Shown here one piece after another: positions 10,301 to 18,698 of a stretch of DNA of 64,000 bases. Location of the stretch: assembly GCF_002895435.1 (NCBI RefSeq), contig NZ_POYJ01000007.1, positions 124,001-188,000 on the forward strand, given 5' to 3'. Every line of letters starts with the position of its first letter. Position 1 is the first letter of the stretch. This DNA is from Aquimarina sediminis (GTDB taxonomy: Bacteria > Bacteroidota > Bacteroidia > Flavobacteriales > Flavobacteriaceae). A model generated the notes under the pieces. It made no database searches and had not been told where the DNA came from. It was given only the letters and a program-made list of their open reading frames with translations. A program made the position numbers and the translations under genes.

Positions 10301-13300
10301 CAATTATTTGAAATTACTACTGATAAAGCCATCTATAAAATTGGCGATGAAGCAATCATCAAATTGAGTTCTGCTTCAAAAGATATAACAGTTACCATTG
10401 ATATTGAAAAAGATCATAAAATTATCAAGACCCAACTCATTAGACTTTCTAATAACAGCAAAACAATTAGAATTCCTGTTACAAAAGAAGATCTTGGAGG
10501 GTTCTCTATTGGTTATAGTTATCTAAACTATAACGGTTACCAGAGTGGTACCACTATAATTCCTGTACCATACGAACCCACAGAATTAAGTATCGAAACC
10601 AAAACATTTAGAGATAAGTTACTTCCTGGTCAACAAGAAACATGGAGTTTTACGATTAAAGGACCTAAAGGAGATAAAGTTAGCGCAGAGCTATTAGCTA
10701 GTATGTATGATGCTTCTCTGGATCAATTTAAAGGACACAAATGGTATTTTACTCCAATTAGCCGTCCTGAATACTATGCAAACAGCAAGCGACAAGCATC
10801 ACAAAGTTTTGGAGTGCAATCATTTAGACTAAACAACTATAAGAGTCCAAGTAACTATTATGGTGGGCAAGGATATGATCAACTAAATTGGTTTGGGTTA
10901 TATTTTGGTCAACAATATTTTGGAGGCAGAAACCGAATGTATGATGTCATGGAAAGTAGTGCACCTGCACCTATGATGCGGAGATCCAAAGCCAAAAAAA
11001 GCATGACGGCAGCAGCTGTACAGGAAGAAGCAGAATTTATGGTAGCAGATGATGATAATGCTGTGGCTGGTGCTCCTGGCGAAAAGGATGCAAAAGAAAA
11101 CAAAGAAAGTAACGATGACAAAAAACCTGAAAAACAAACAACTTTGGAAGGTGTAAAAATTCGTAAAAACCTACAAGAGACTGCATTTTTCTTCCCAAAA
11201 CTAACTACTGATGAGGATGGCAATATTAGTTTTAACTTTACTGCACCCGAAGCATTAACTAGATGGAAATTACAGCTTCTTGCCCATACTAAAGATTTAA
11301 ATTCAGCTACCACTACTCTAGAAGCAGTTACTCAAAAGGAACTAATGGTTCTTCCTAACCCTCCTAGATTTCTTAGAGAGGGAGATAGAATTGTATTAAG
11401 CTCCAAGATATCTAATCTTGCCAGCGAGGATCTTGAAGGGATTGCAGAACTACAGTTATTTGATGCGCTAACCAATGAAAAAATTGACACGCAACTTCAA
11501 AACAACAATGCTCGTCAAAGTTTTAATGTTAAAGCTAAAGAAAACACCAATGTATCTTGGGAATTACAAATCCCTGACAACATACAAACCGTACAGTATA
11601 AAATTATTGCCAAGGCAGGAGATTTTTCAGATGGTGAGCAAAACGTACTTCCTGTACTAAGCAATAGAATGTTGGTAACAGAAACTTTACCTATGTGGAT
11701 TCGTTCTGATCAAACCAAAACGTTTACACTTGATAAATTAAAAGATAATACATCAAACACATTAAAGCATCATAAACTTACTCTGGAGATGACCTCTAAC
11801 CCTGCCTGGTATGCCGTACAGGCACTTCCATACCTTATGGAGTATCCTTATGAATGTGCTGAGCAAACCTTTTCAAGGTATTATGCAAACAGCTTGGCAA
11901 GTCATATCGCCAATTCTAATCCTAGAATACAAGAAGTATTTAACCAATGGAAATCAAGTGACGCCTTACTAAGTAATCTTGAAAAAAATCAAGAGCTTAA
12001 ATCTCTAATGATTCAAGAAACTCCATGGTTACGGGATGCCCAAAGTGAAACCGAACAAAAGAAAAGAATTGCTCTACTCTTTGACCTCAATAAAATGAAT
12101 AATGAATTGCAATCTGCCTTGAATAAATTACGACAAATGCAATATAGCTCAGGAGGGTTCCCTTGGTTTCAGGGAGGGCGTGAAAATAGATTCATCACAC
12201 AACATATTGCAACCGGGTTTGGACATCTAAAAAAATTAGGGGTTACCCAATTTAATGGAGACACCAATAATATGCTCCAAAATGCAATTAATTATCTAGA
12301 TACAGAATTTGTACATGAATATAACAGACTTAAAAGGTATTGTGAGAAGAACAAAATTGATATTAACAAAAATCATTTAAGCTACACCCAGATACATTAT
12401 TTATATATGCGTAGTTTCTTTGCTGATATCAAAAGACCTAAAAAAACTAATGAAGCCTGGAATTATTACATTGGTCAATCCAAAAAATATTGGTTAAGCC
12501 AAAGTTTATACTCACAAGGGTTACTTGCCTTGATACTAGATCGAAATAACGATCATACTACAGCTACAAAGATCATTAGATCACTAGACGAAAAAAGTAT
12601 CACTAATGAAGAATTAGGTATGTATTGGAAATCAAATACTGCTAGCTGGTTCTGGTATCAGGCTCCAATCGAAACGCAATCGCTTATGATCGAAGTCTTT
12701 TCTGAAATAGAAGCTGAACCCAAAAGAACTGAAATTGTTGATAACCTAAAAATCTGGTTACTTAAAAACAAGCAAACCAATCGTTGGAAAACTACCAAAG
12801 CTACTTCTGATGCTGTATATTCACTATTATTGCAAGGCAGTGACTGGTTATCGGTTACCGATATGGTAGATATCGTACTTGGAGATCAAAAAATTGATCC
12901 TAGAACAATGGATGATGTAAAAGTAGAAGCAGGCACAGGGTATTTTAAGACCTCATGGAGCGGCAATGATATAAAACCTAATATGGCTAAAGCCACGATC
13001 TCTAAAAAAGGAAAAGGCATTGCCTGGGGAGCTCTGCATTGGCAATATTTTGAAAACCTTGATAAAATCACCTCAGCTGAAACTCCCCTGTCTTTGAAGA
13101 AAAAACTATTCCTAAAAAAGAACACCGACACAGGAGAAGAAATCACTGAAATCACTTCTAAAACGAAGCTAGGATTAGGTGACCTAGTAAGAGTACGTAT
13201 TGAACTTAGATCGGATCGCGCTATGGAGTTTGTACATATGAAAGATATGCGAGCATCTGGTCTAGAACCTATTAATGTAATTTCTCAATATAAATGGCAA

Positions 13301-13504
13301 GATAATTTGGGGTACTATGAAAGCACCAAAGATGCCTCTACAAACTTCTTTTTTGATTACTTACCTAAAGGCGTATATGTTTTTGAGTATGACTTACGTG
13401 TTAATAATAAAGGAGATCTTTCTAACGGTATTACAACCATACAAAGTATGTATGCTCCAGAATTTTCAAGCCACTCTGAAGGTGTTAGAGTACATATTGA
13501 GTAG
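7388..13504 (+). CDS. Alpha-2-macroglobulin family protein with thioester motif
   Basis: A 2038-residue secreted protein that probably traps proteases in the periplasm or at the surface, as other bacterial macroglobulins are proposed to do. The start at 7388 gives a signal peptide (MMKKQIILIIICISNLYTM, cleavage near KGQ). The first 500 residues are helical and repeat-like. An MG2-like domain has the phrase TDRSIYRPGQTVYFKG (about residue 595). The A2M core has ETAFFFPKLTTDEDG (about 1263), followed by the thioester motif in YECAEQTFSRYY, with Cys1490. CAEQ fits CxEQ, the family rule, though CGEQ or CLEQ are commoner. An Ala- and Lys-rich linker (about 1190-1255) could be the protease bait region. 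No pbpC lies next to it. It is a single gene, ended by the hairpin at 13531. Confidence 0.9.
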   Translation: MMKKQIILIIICISNLYTMKGQEDYQNDWKKIETFNQQGLPKSALEVVETIYDRAQKANNDNQVIKALIHKAKYMLTLEENAQLTIIKDFKNEISKSKFPKRNILESILANLYWQYFQENRWKFYNRAQTSKKVDQEDFRTWDLETLFAEVHLYYQKSLRNGVLAQQTDLKKFDDILNTSKDSKKYRPTLYDFLTHNALDFYKTSETNITKPAYAFTIDDKRYLQDHKVFSSLPIATKDSLSLQFNALKLYQNLLSFHKRDKTPDALIEANIERIKFISKNAVFGDKKTVLLECLKSEKSKFPTHAASALYDYEIANLYKENAATYIPEENETHRWKLKEAVEICDATIKKFPNSRGANKCNSLKSQILSTALDIKTEEYIPIQTSGRLLITYKNLNKLYFKTLKISHKQLKSLNRLYKTPDQIKFLSSLKASKTWEASIRDEHDYQSHTTEVLLPELEQGLHLILATTSKDLSEENMFSFGHTQVTNLALIENRTPEKLTFQVLNRHNGAPVSNAKINLKTLNQRGYGNKLDKTLTTDENGQAHLALNKYYYDVTITVLHEKDIAKFEGYYLNQSYKQNNTAETHQNTFLFTDRSIYRPGQTVYFKGIMMSSTGKENFKVIPDQFTFATLVDVNGQEVKTLKFKTNDYGSFSGEFILPSSGLTGNYTIKTNNYNSTSFSVEEYKRPKFETKFNPVTKTYKVNDVIKLAGVATAYAGSTISDAKVVYRVHRKVQYPLWCYWYPRHTVEPQEITHGETKTNKKGEYNIDFTALPDLTVSKENLPIFNYEIIADVTDINGETRSTTTIVNVGYHTLTANVSIKNEIDKTQKDHSLTITTLNLNNESIAANGTIKVFKLQAPDKTMRIRPWKAPDYSGFKKEEFKKLFPHDAFKNEHDYRKWSKGQLVLDKPFSTSATKENAIGTQKLTLGSIKKWKSGKYIIELNTKDRFGQDVKDIQYITLFNQGDKVISDQQLFEITTDKAIYKIGDEAIIKLSSASKDITVTIDIEKDHKIIKTQLIRLSNNSKTIRIPVTKEDLGGFSIGYSYLNYNGYQSGTTIIPVPYEPTELSIETKTFRDKLLPGQQETWSFTIKGPKGDKVSAELLASMYDASLDQFKGHKWYFTPISRPEYYANSKRQASQSFGVQSFRLNNYKSPSNYYGGQGYDQLNWFGLYFGQQYFGGRNRMYDVMESSAPAPMMRRSKAKKSMTAAAVQEEAEFMVADDDNAVAGAPGEKDAKENKESNDDKKPEKQTTLEGVKIRKNLQETAFFFPKLTTDEDGNISFNFTAPEALTRWKLQLLAHTKDLNSATTTLEAVTQKELMVLPNPPRFLREGDRIVLSSKISNLASEDLEGIAELQLFDALTNEKIDTQLQNNNARQSFNVKAKENTNVSWELQIPDNIQTVQYKIIAKAGDFSDGEQNVLPVLSNRMLVTETLPMWIRSDQTKTFTLDKLKDNTSNTLKHHKLTLEMTSNPAWYAVQALPYLMEYPYECAEQTFSRYYANSLASHIANSNPRIQEVFNQWKSSDALLSNLEKNQELKSLMIQETPWLRDAQSETEQKKRIALLFDLNKMNNELQSALNKLRQMQYSSGGFPWFQGGRENRFITQHIATGFGHLKKLGVTQFNGDTNNMLQNAINYLDTEFVHEYNRLKRYCEKNKIDINKNHLSYTQIHYLYMRSFFADIKRPKKTNEAWNYYIGQSKKYWLSQSLYSQGLLALILDRNNDHTTATKIIRSLDEKSITNEELGMYWKSNTASWFWYQAPIETQSLMIEVFSEIEAEPKRTEIVDNLKIWLLKNKQTNRWKTTKATSDAVYSLLLQGSDWLSVTDMVDIVLGDQKIDPRTMDDVKVEAGTGYFKTSWSGNDIKPNMAKATISKKGKGIAWGALHWQYFENLDKITSAETPLSLKKKLFLKKNTDTGEEITEITSKTKLGLGDLVRVRIELRSDRAMEFVHMKDMRASGLEPINVISQYKWQDNLGYYESTKDASTNFFFDYLPKGVYVFEYDLRVNNKGDLSNGITTIQSMYAPEFSSHSEGVRVHIE

Positions 13505-13530
13505 CATAATAAGTTACTTTTGACTATTTT

Positions 13531-13580
13531 AGACCTCACAGGCTTGTACTTAACTTGATTTAGTACTGTCTGTGAGGTCT
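13531..13580 (+). terminator. Long hairpin after the macroglobulin gene
   Basis: AGACCTCACAG (13531-13541) pairs perfectly with CTGTGAGGTCT (13570-13580), and an inner GTACT/AGTAC arm (13546-13550, 13562-13566) extends it. There is no long T-run, so it may act as a terminator or as an mRNA-end stabiliser. Confidence 0.55.
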
Positions 13581-13601
13581 AATTATATTCAGAGCTATCA
13601 T

Positions 13602-14261
13602 ATGAGGATATTAAAAAAGATTTTAAAATTTATTGGAGTAATTTTAATTATTCCGATCACTTATCTCATTATCTCATTGATCTCAACATACATACCTGTA
13701 AACAACAAAGAGAGTAGTGAAAAAAAATCACAAACCGTTTACCTTAGTTCTAATGGTGTTCACTTAGAAATTATTATTGCCAAAAATGATCTAAATTCAA
13801 ATGTCTTACATAGCCAAAAATACAATACTCAAGCCGAGTTTTTCTCATTTGGATGGGGTGATAAAAATTTTTATGTAGAAACGCCGACATGGGCAGATCT
13901 AACCTTTTTTAACGGATTTCAGGCATTATTTCTTAATAGTCCCACACTATTACATGTTACCAGATACTCTTCTGTGCAAGAGGATTGGATAATGCTAAAG
14001 ATCAACCACGAGCAACTCAAAAAAATTAATCAATACATCTCTTCTACATTTCAATTAGATTCTAAAAACAAAAAAATAGTTCTACCTGGTTTAGGATATC
14101 GTAGTAATGATGACTTCTATGAAGCAAAAGGAAATTACACTTGCTTTAACACTTGCAATAGTTGGGTAAATAATGGATTAAAACAAAGTGGCATAAAAGC
14201 TTGCTTGTGGACGCCTTATGATTTTGGATTGCTAGGTATGCATAAGAACCAAACTCCTTAA
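13602..14261 (+). CDS. TIGR02117/DUF2459 family protein
   Basis: A 219-residue protein matching TIGR02117 (DUF2459). I use the ATG at 13602, which gives the N-terminal membrane anchor (ILKKILKFIGVILIIPITYLI). The earlier ATG at 13572 lies inside the hairpin. The soluble part has the family landmarks VYLSSNGVHLEI, FGWGDKNFYVETPTWADL, TLLHVTRY and a late CFNTCNSWVNNG with two Cys, then TPYDFGLLG. Members are predicted periplasmic or envelope enzymes with conserved His and Cys; the role is unknown. It is on the same strand as the macroglobulin but separated from it by the hairpin. Confidence 0.85.
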   Translation: MRILKKILKFIGVILIIPITYLIISLISTYIPVNNKESSEKKSQTVYLSSNGVHLEIIIAKNDLNSNVLHSQKYNTQAEFFSFGWGDKNFYVETPTWADLTFFNGFQALFLNSPTLLHVTRYSSVQEDWIMLKINHEQLKKINQYISSTFQLDSKNKKIVLPGLGYRSNDDFYEAKGNYTCFNTCNSWVNNGLKQSGIKACLWTPYDFGLLGMHKNQTP

Positions 14262-14355
14262 GATAATTTTTAAGAAAAACGTAACGCATTTCTTAATCTA
14301 GATTAATTCTTTAGTCATTTTCTATATTGAATTTTGTAATAAATGCTAAAAAATC

Positions 14356-14814
14356 ATGGTTATTAAAACAGATAGAATAAATATCAACGAGGTAAATCCC
14401 AATGCGTATAAACCTATATTAGATCTCTACGACAATATCAAAAAAAGCTCTTTATCTAATTCTGAGTTTTTACTTATAGAAATTAGAGCATCTCAAATTA
14501 ACGGCTGTGCGTTTTGTATACAATCACACATTAAGGAAGCGATTGAAAATGGGGAAAAACAATATCGCATACACGCTTTACCATTTTGGAGAGAATCACC
14601 ATTTTTCACAAACGAAGAACAAGTAATTCTGGAGATTACAGAAGAGGTTACTAATATCTCTATACACGGTCTAAGCAATGAAACATACCAAAAAGCCATT
14701 CAATTATTTGGAGAAAAAAAAGTATCCGATATAATAATGGCAATTTGTTGTATCAATGTATGGAACAGAATAGGAAGAGCCACTCAATTAATACCTGAAC
14801 GTTCTCAATATTAA
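14356..14814 (+). CDS. AhpD-like carboxymuconolactone decarboxylase family protein
   Basis: The 152-residue protein is of the carboxymuconolactone decarboxylase / AhpD family. The redox centre is present as CAFC followed by IQSH, the CxxC-xxxH arrangement of AhpD-like alkylhydroperoxidases, in the typical alpha-helical setting (LLIEIRASQINGCAFC). The final helices end in CINVWNRIGRATQ, as in family members. A reductive role against peroxides using the two cysteines is likely from the family. It is cytosolic. It stands alone, 94 bp after the TIGR02117 gene, and is followed by a terminator at 14983-15019. Confidence 0.88.
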   Translation: MVIKTDRININEVNPNAYKPILDLYDNIKKSSLSNSEFLLIEIRASQINGCAFCIQSHIKEAIENGEKQYRIHALPFWRESPFFTNEEQVILEITEEVTNISIHGLSNETYQKAIQLFGEKKVSDIIMAICCINVWNRIGRATQLIPERSQY

Positions 14815-14982
14815 CCAGAATTAATGTTAGATGAAAATTATTTACACCAATCTCTTTTAAAAAACCAGTATTGCACTTGGTTATCTATAAGCCGTAGTCT
14901 ATAGATCTGATCTAAGTTTGATTGAAGAGGAATATCTTGAGGTAGATGTTTTATAAAAAAAACTACTTTACTGCCTAATAAC

Positions 14983-15019
14983 AAAAAGCTGGCTCTGCAT
15001 TATGAAGAGTCAGCTTTTT
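14983..15019. terminator. Bidirectional rho-independent terminator
   Basis: AAAAAGCTGGCTCT (14983-14996) pairs with AGAGTCAGCTTTTT (15006-15019), with one G-T wobble. Poly-A and poly-T flanks allow it to serve both the AhpD-like gene and the convergent lipoprotein gene at 15081. Confidence 0.75.
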
Positions 15020-15080
15020 GTATCAAAACATTTTTTTTTCAAACAACCATATTATTCTCTCAATATTACACTTTATAATT

Positions 15081-15791
15081 TTACTTAAAAGTTATATTGG
15101 TTACCTCTTGCTTTAGACTGAAAATATTTGGATGCAAATCTTCATCTGGACCTAAAACAGGCATTCTCTTTGCAGTCCCCTTATATCCCGCCGGAAAGCT
15201 ATCATCTTTCATAGCTGGTTTAAAGTCATAATTGCCTATTGCATCTCCATTATCCGTATAAACAATACCGCCATTTTTATCATAATATATGGTTGTCATA
15301 GTAATCATACTAAAAGCTTCTTTACTATTATTTTCAATAGTATAATCCACAAATTTTTCACCTTTACTATTAGGATTATTAATTGTAGCTTTTAGTACTA
15401 AATGATCTATCACATCAATTTTTCTTTTTAAAACCTCCATTTTCGATCTTGTTTTCTCAATACCCCCGAAATACATATTAGCAATAGATTCGTCCAGCTC
15501 ATATGTTTTTTTTACAGTATTTTCTAAAGGTTTTAATAACTCAAAAATCGAATCATTATAGATTACCACTTCTTTAAAGGTGTTTTCAGAAGGGCTATAA
15601 AATTTTAAACTATTAGCCAATCCCTTAACTTCATCAAATTCTTTTTTAAAATCACAATCTACTTCCTTACCCGACAGGTAACAGTTTTCGACTTCTCTAT
15701 CCGTCTCTTCAGCCCTAGCTGTCTTTTTTTGTTTACATGCTCCAAATGTTGCCAACGCTCCTAAAACTATTACTAAGTATTTTTTTTTCAT
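15081..15791 (-). CDS. Predicted lipoprotein, unknown function
   Basis: A 236-residue lipoprotein with signal MKKKYLVIVLGALATF and lipobox GAC (Cys19). The body has a helical stretch (about residues 50-120) and a C-terminal beta domain with FVDYTIENNSKEAF and MTTIYYDKNGGIVYTDNG, resembling an immunoglobulin-like domain that describes how a bond or charge is balanced; no family name is certain. Two extra Cys (NCYLSGKEVDCDF) near the N-terminus may form a disulphide. It probably sits in the periplasm attached to a membrane. It is a single gene with the terminator at 14983-15019 behind it and a 455-bp gap in front. Confidence 0.7.
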   Translation of the reverse strand: MKKKYLVIVLGALATFGACKQKKTARAEETDREVENCYLSGKEVDCDFKKEFDEVKGLANSLKFYSPSENTFKEVVIYNDSIFELLKPLENTVKKTYELDESIANMYFGGIEKTRSKMEVLKRKIDVIDHLVLKATINNPNSKGEKFVDYTIENNSKEAFSMITMTTIYYDKNGGIVYTDNGDAIGNYDFKPAMKDDSFPAGYKGTAKRMPVLGPDEDLHPNIFSLKQEVTNITFK

Positions 15792-16246
15792 TATTATAAA
15801 TTTGTATTATTTCACTTTTTAGTTAATCCATTTCTTTTTTTCGAGAGCAAAACAGTTCTTTATACATTTACTGTATTATCTGCTTTGAAACATCTTTGAT
15901 GAGATCAAAATTAAGTATCCGGAAAAATAAAAAAGGAACAAATTTATATTTGCAATGAGTTAAAATGGATTCGATTGTAATTATTTGATATTCGAAAATT
16001 TCTAGATGTTTTGAAACATCAAATAATAACTAAAAAGATAAAATTATATTGAGAGACTGTTTTTAGACAACTAAAAAAAACTAAAAATGAATAAAACACA
16101 TAACTTATAGCCAATACATAACTACAGTGTAGAGAAGAACAAACTAGAAAAGAGTCAACTCTTCTTTGTTAACAGAAAGTAACTATAAGGATAAAGATAG
16201 ATACTAAATAACATACCTACCCCTACTCACCCTTAAACCTTACATA
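15792..16246. other. Intergenic region without a recognisable gene
   Basis: A 455-bp gap between the lipoprotein gene and the end of obg. It is very AT-rich. The only clear signal is a back-to-back pair of -7-like elements, TAAATTTG on the minus strand (15946-15939) and TATATTTG on the plus strand (15945-15952), which overlap. The minus element could drive the lipoprotein gene, about 150 bp away. I see no RNA gene or terminator. Confidence 0.4.
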
Positions 16247-17245
16247 CTAAGCATTCAACATTTTCCAGAGTCTATCCTTTAATTCTTGCAATCCTTGTTG
16301 AGCTACCGAAGAAATAAATATATAAGGAATATTTAGTTGTTGATCTAACTCAATCTTTAATTCCTCTTTTAATTCGTCATCTAACATATCGCATTTAGAG
16401 ATCGCAATAAGTCGTTCTTTATCTAACAAATCTGGGTTATATCGACGCAATTCATCCAAAAGGATTTCATACTGTTCTTTAATATCAGGAGCATCTGCAG
16501 GAACTAAAAACAACAAAGTAGAATTACGCTCGATATGCCTTAGGAAACGATGTCCTATACCTTTTCCTTCTGCTGCTCCTTCAATAATTCCAGGGATATC
16601 AGCCATCACAAAGGTTTGAAAGTTTCTATACTCTACGATACCAAGGTTTGGCTTTAAAGTAGTAAACTCGTAGTCAGCAATTTTAGGTTTTGCAGCAGTA
16701 ATAACAGATAATAATGTAGATTTTCCAGCATTAGGAAACCCTACTAATCCCACATCTGCCAATACCTTAAGTTCCAATGTAATATCATGCTCCTGTCCTT
16801 CAATTCCCGGTTGCGCATAACGAGGTGTCTGATTTGTAGGGCTTTTAAAGTGCCAATTTCCTCTACCTCCCTTTCCTCCTTCTGCGGCGATATATTCTTG
16901 TCCTTCCTCGGTTATCTCTTTGATTATATTTTGAGTCTCTGTATCTCGCACTACAGTCCCCAGAGGTACATCTATATAAATATCTCCTCCATCGGCTCCT
17001 GTACTTCTACTCTTACTACCATGTCCTCCATGATCAGCTCTAAAGTGACGCTTAAATTTCAGGTGATATAGCGTCCACATATTTGGGTTAGCACGAATAA
17101 TAACATGTCCTCCGCGACCACCATCACCTCCATCAGGTCCTCCTTTTGTGATATATTTCTCACGGTGCAAGTGAACAGATCCTTTCCCTCCATTTCCGGA
17201 AGCTACATGTAACTTAACATAATCTACAAAATTCCCTTCTGTCAT
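16247..17245 (-). CDS. obg: Obg/CgtA GTPase
   Basis: An essential cytosolic GTPase of ribosome assembly and stress response. The glycine-rich Obg fold covers residues 1-158 (for example [12 protein letters not shown]). The G domain follows with the P-loop GFPNAGKS (169-176), the G3 motif DIPG (216-219) and a G4 variant SKCD (283-286) in place of NKxD, common in Obg. No long C-terminal extension is present; at 332 residues it has the standard Bacteroidota length. It lies 90 bp downstream of the HPRT-adenylate kinase gene on the same strand and is probably in one operon with it, linking nucleotide supply with ribosome biogenesis. Confidence 0.97.
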   Translation of the reverse strand: MTEGNFVDYVKLHVASGNGGKGSVHLHREKYITKGGPDGGDGGRGGHVIIRANPNMWTLYHLKFKRHFRADHGGHGSKSRSTGADGGDIYIDVPLGTVVRDTETQNIIKEITEEGQEYIAAEGGKGGRGNWHFKSPTNQTPRYAQPGIEGQEHDITLELKVLADVGLVGFPNAGKSTLLSVITAAKPKIADYEFTTLKPNLGIVEYRNFQTFVMADIPGIIEGAAEGKGIGHRFLRHIERNSTLLFLVPADAPDIKEQYEILLDELRRYNPDLLDKERLIAISKCDMLDDELKEELKIELDQQLNIPYIFISSVAQQGLQELKDRLWKMLNA

Positions 17246-17335
17246 AACTCGTTTCCTATAATCATCTCATCAAAAATGAGAACCTTATCAATTTAACATC
17301 TATTATATTACTTCTGATCAATTAAAAATCAGAAA

Positions 17336-18454
17336 CTAGAATTTATCTATAATACTATTTAATCTGTCAGTAATTTCTTTTACTGCACCTACTCCATCAA
17401 CTCCAAAATACTTGTCTTGTTTTTGATAGTAGTTTTTTAAAATGGCGGTTTCATCATAATATACTTTAATTCTATTGCGAATTACTGCTTCATCTGCATC
17501 ATCAGGTCTTCCTGATGTTTTTCCTCTTTCGAGTAATCGCTCTACCAAAACCTCATCATCGACTTCAAGTGCAACCATTGCACTCACCGCTGTACCTTTA
17601 GATTCTAATAGTTTAGCTAATGAGTCTGCCTGAGCTTCTGTTCGAGGAAAACCATCAAAGATAAATCCTTTTGCATTTGGGTTATTATCAACTTCGGCGT
17701 TAAGCATATTAATAGTAACTTCATCTGGTACTAATTGTCCTTTGTCTATATAAGATTTTGCCAAAGTACCTAATTCTGTTTCATTTTTTATATTGTATCT
17801 AAATACGTCTCCTGTAGAGATATGTACTAGATCATATTTTTGTTTTAAAACTTCTGCTTGTGTTCCTTTTCCTGCCCCTGGAGGTCCGAATAACACCAAA
17901 TTTGTCATGTTGTTTGATTTTAATTCATAAACTTCTGTAAGATTACGTCCTAATCCATTATAATCTAGACCGTATCCAACAATAAATCGATTTGGGATTT
18001 CAATCCCTATGTAATCTATATTAATGTTTTTGGTATATGCTTCAGGCTTATAGAACAACGTAGCAATACTAAATGTTTTACAGCCTTTTCTTTCTAAGAT
18101 TTCTTCTAAGACTTCTAATGTATTTCCAGTATCTACAATATCTTCCAAAATCACTACTGTTCGCCCAGACACCTCTTCTCCTAATCCTACTAACTCTTTG
18201 ATCTCATTAGTTGTCTCGGTTCCTTCATATGATGCCAGTTTTACAAAACTTACTTCGCAATCATGGTTAAATCGTTTCAAAACTTCTGAAACAAACATAA
18301 AAGCACCATTTAACACTCCTATAAATAATGGATTTTTATCTGCCAAATCCCTATTTAACAAAGCTGCTATTTTATCTATTGCCGTTCCAATTTCTTCCTC
18401 TGCAATAAAAGGACTAAACTGTAAATCGTGCAGTTTTATTATTCTATCTTGCAC
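17336..18454 (-). CDS. adk: Fused hypoxanthine phosphoribosyltransferase and adenylate kinase
   Basis: One 372-residue frame carries two enzymes. Residues 1 to about 178 form an HPRT with the PRPP-binding motif VVILEDIVDTGNT (100-112) and GVLNGA. Residues 183-372 form a short-type adenylate kinase starting at an internal Met, with the P-loop GPPGAGKGT (190-198), the NMP-domain DGFPRTEAQ and the LID segment RGKTSGRPDD without zinc cysteines. The first half makes IMP or GMP from bases and PRPP; the second equilibrates AMP, ADP and ATP. No stop or frameshift separates them, and the same fusion is known in other Flavobacteriia. The pair sits upstream of obg. A -7 element (TATCTTTG, 18493-18486) precedes it. 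Confidence 0.95.
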   Translation of the reverse strand: MQDRIIKLHDLQFSPFIAEEEIGTAIDKIAALLNRDLADKNPLFIGVLNGAFMFVSEVLKRFNHDCEVSFVKLASYEGTETTNEIKELVGLGEEVSGRTVVILEDIVDTGNTLEVLEEILERKGCKTFSIATLFYKPEAYTKNINIDYIGIEIPNRFIVGYGLDYNGLGRNLTEVYELKSNNMTNLVLFGPPGAGKGTQAEVLKQKYDLVHISTGDVFRYNIKNETELGTLAKSYIDKGQLVPDEVTINMLNAEVDNNPNAKGFIFDGFPRTEAQADSLAKLLESKGTAVSAMVALEVDDEVLVERLLERGKTSGRPDDADEAVIRNRIKVYYDETAILKNYYQKQDKYFGVDGVGAVKEITDRLNSIIDKF

Positions 18455-18485
18455 TTGTTATGATTTGATTTTAAATTTGAAGCCG

Positions 18486-18493
18486 CAAAGATA
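18486..18493 (-). promoter_or_regulatory. -7 element of the hpt-adk promoter
   Basis: TATCTTTG on the minus strand fits TAnnTTTG and lies 32 bp before the ATG at 18454. No good TTG is present at the expected upstream spacing, so the -33 half is not supported. Confidence 0.5.
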
Positions 18494-18662
18494 GTGATTA
18501 GAAATGAGCATAACTAAGAATTAAGGCATCAACCGAAATGACATTTTCCAGAATTCTGTCAGGTCTCTAAAAACACAAAACAACCACCCTAAGAATTATA
18601 CCTAAAAGAGTATACTCAAAGTATTTACCTTACAATATTATGGTTATTCCTTTTTAAAAAAT

Positions 18663-18670
18663 TATTTTTG
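18663..18670 (+). promoter_or_regulatory. -7 element of the purK promoter
   Basis: TATTTTTG matches TAnnTTTG and ends 28 bp before the purK ATG at 18699. The -33 half is not clear. It shares a 244-bp divergent gap with hpt-adk. Confidence 0.5.
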
Positions 18671-18698
18671 CCAAATAAAGTAAATTTTGAGCCCAATA

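Noticed and set aside
10898..11313. Minus-strand frames (79 and 134 codons) within the macroglobulin gene
   Set aside because: They lie fully opposite a well-supported domain of the macroglobulin and have Cys/Phe-rich antisense composition.
14821..14905. Short frame after the AhpD-like gene (MLDENYLHQS...)
   Set aside because: Only about 27 codons before a stop, no start signal or resemblance; treated as non-coding.
15939..15952. Overlapping opposite promoters as evidence for a plus-strand gene or RNA in the 15.8-16.2 kb gap
   Set aside because: No terminator, conserved fold or open frame follows on the plus strand; the motif is frequent in AT-rich DNA.
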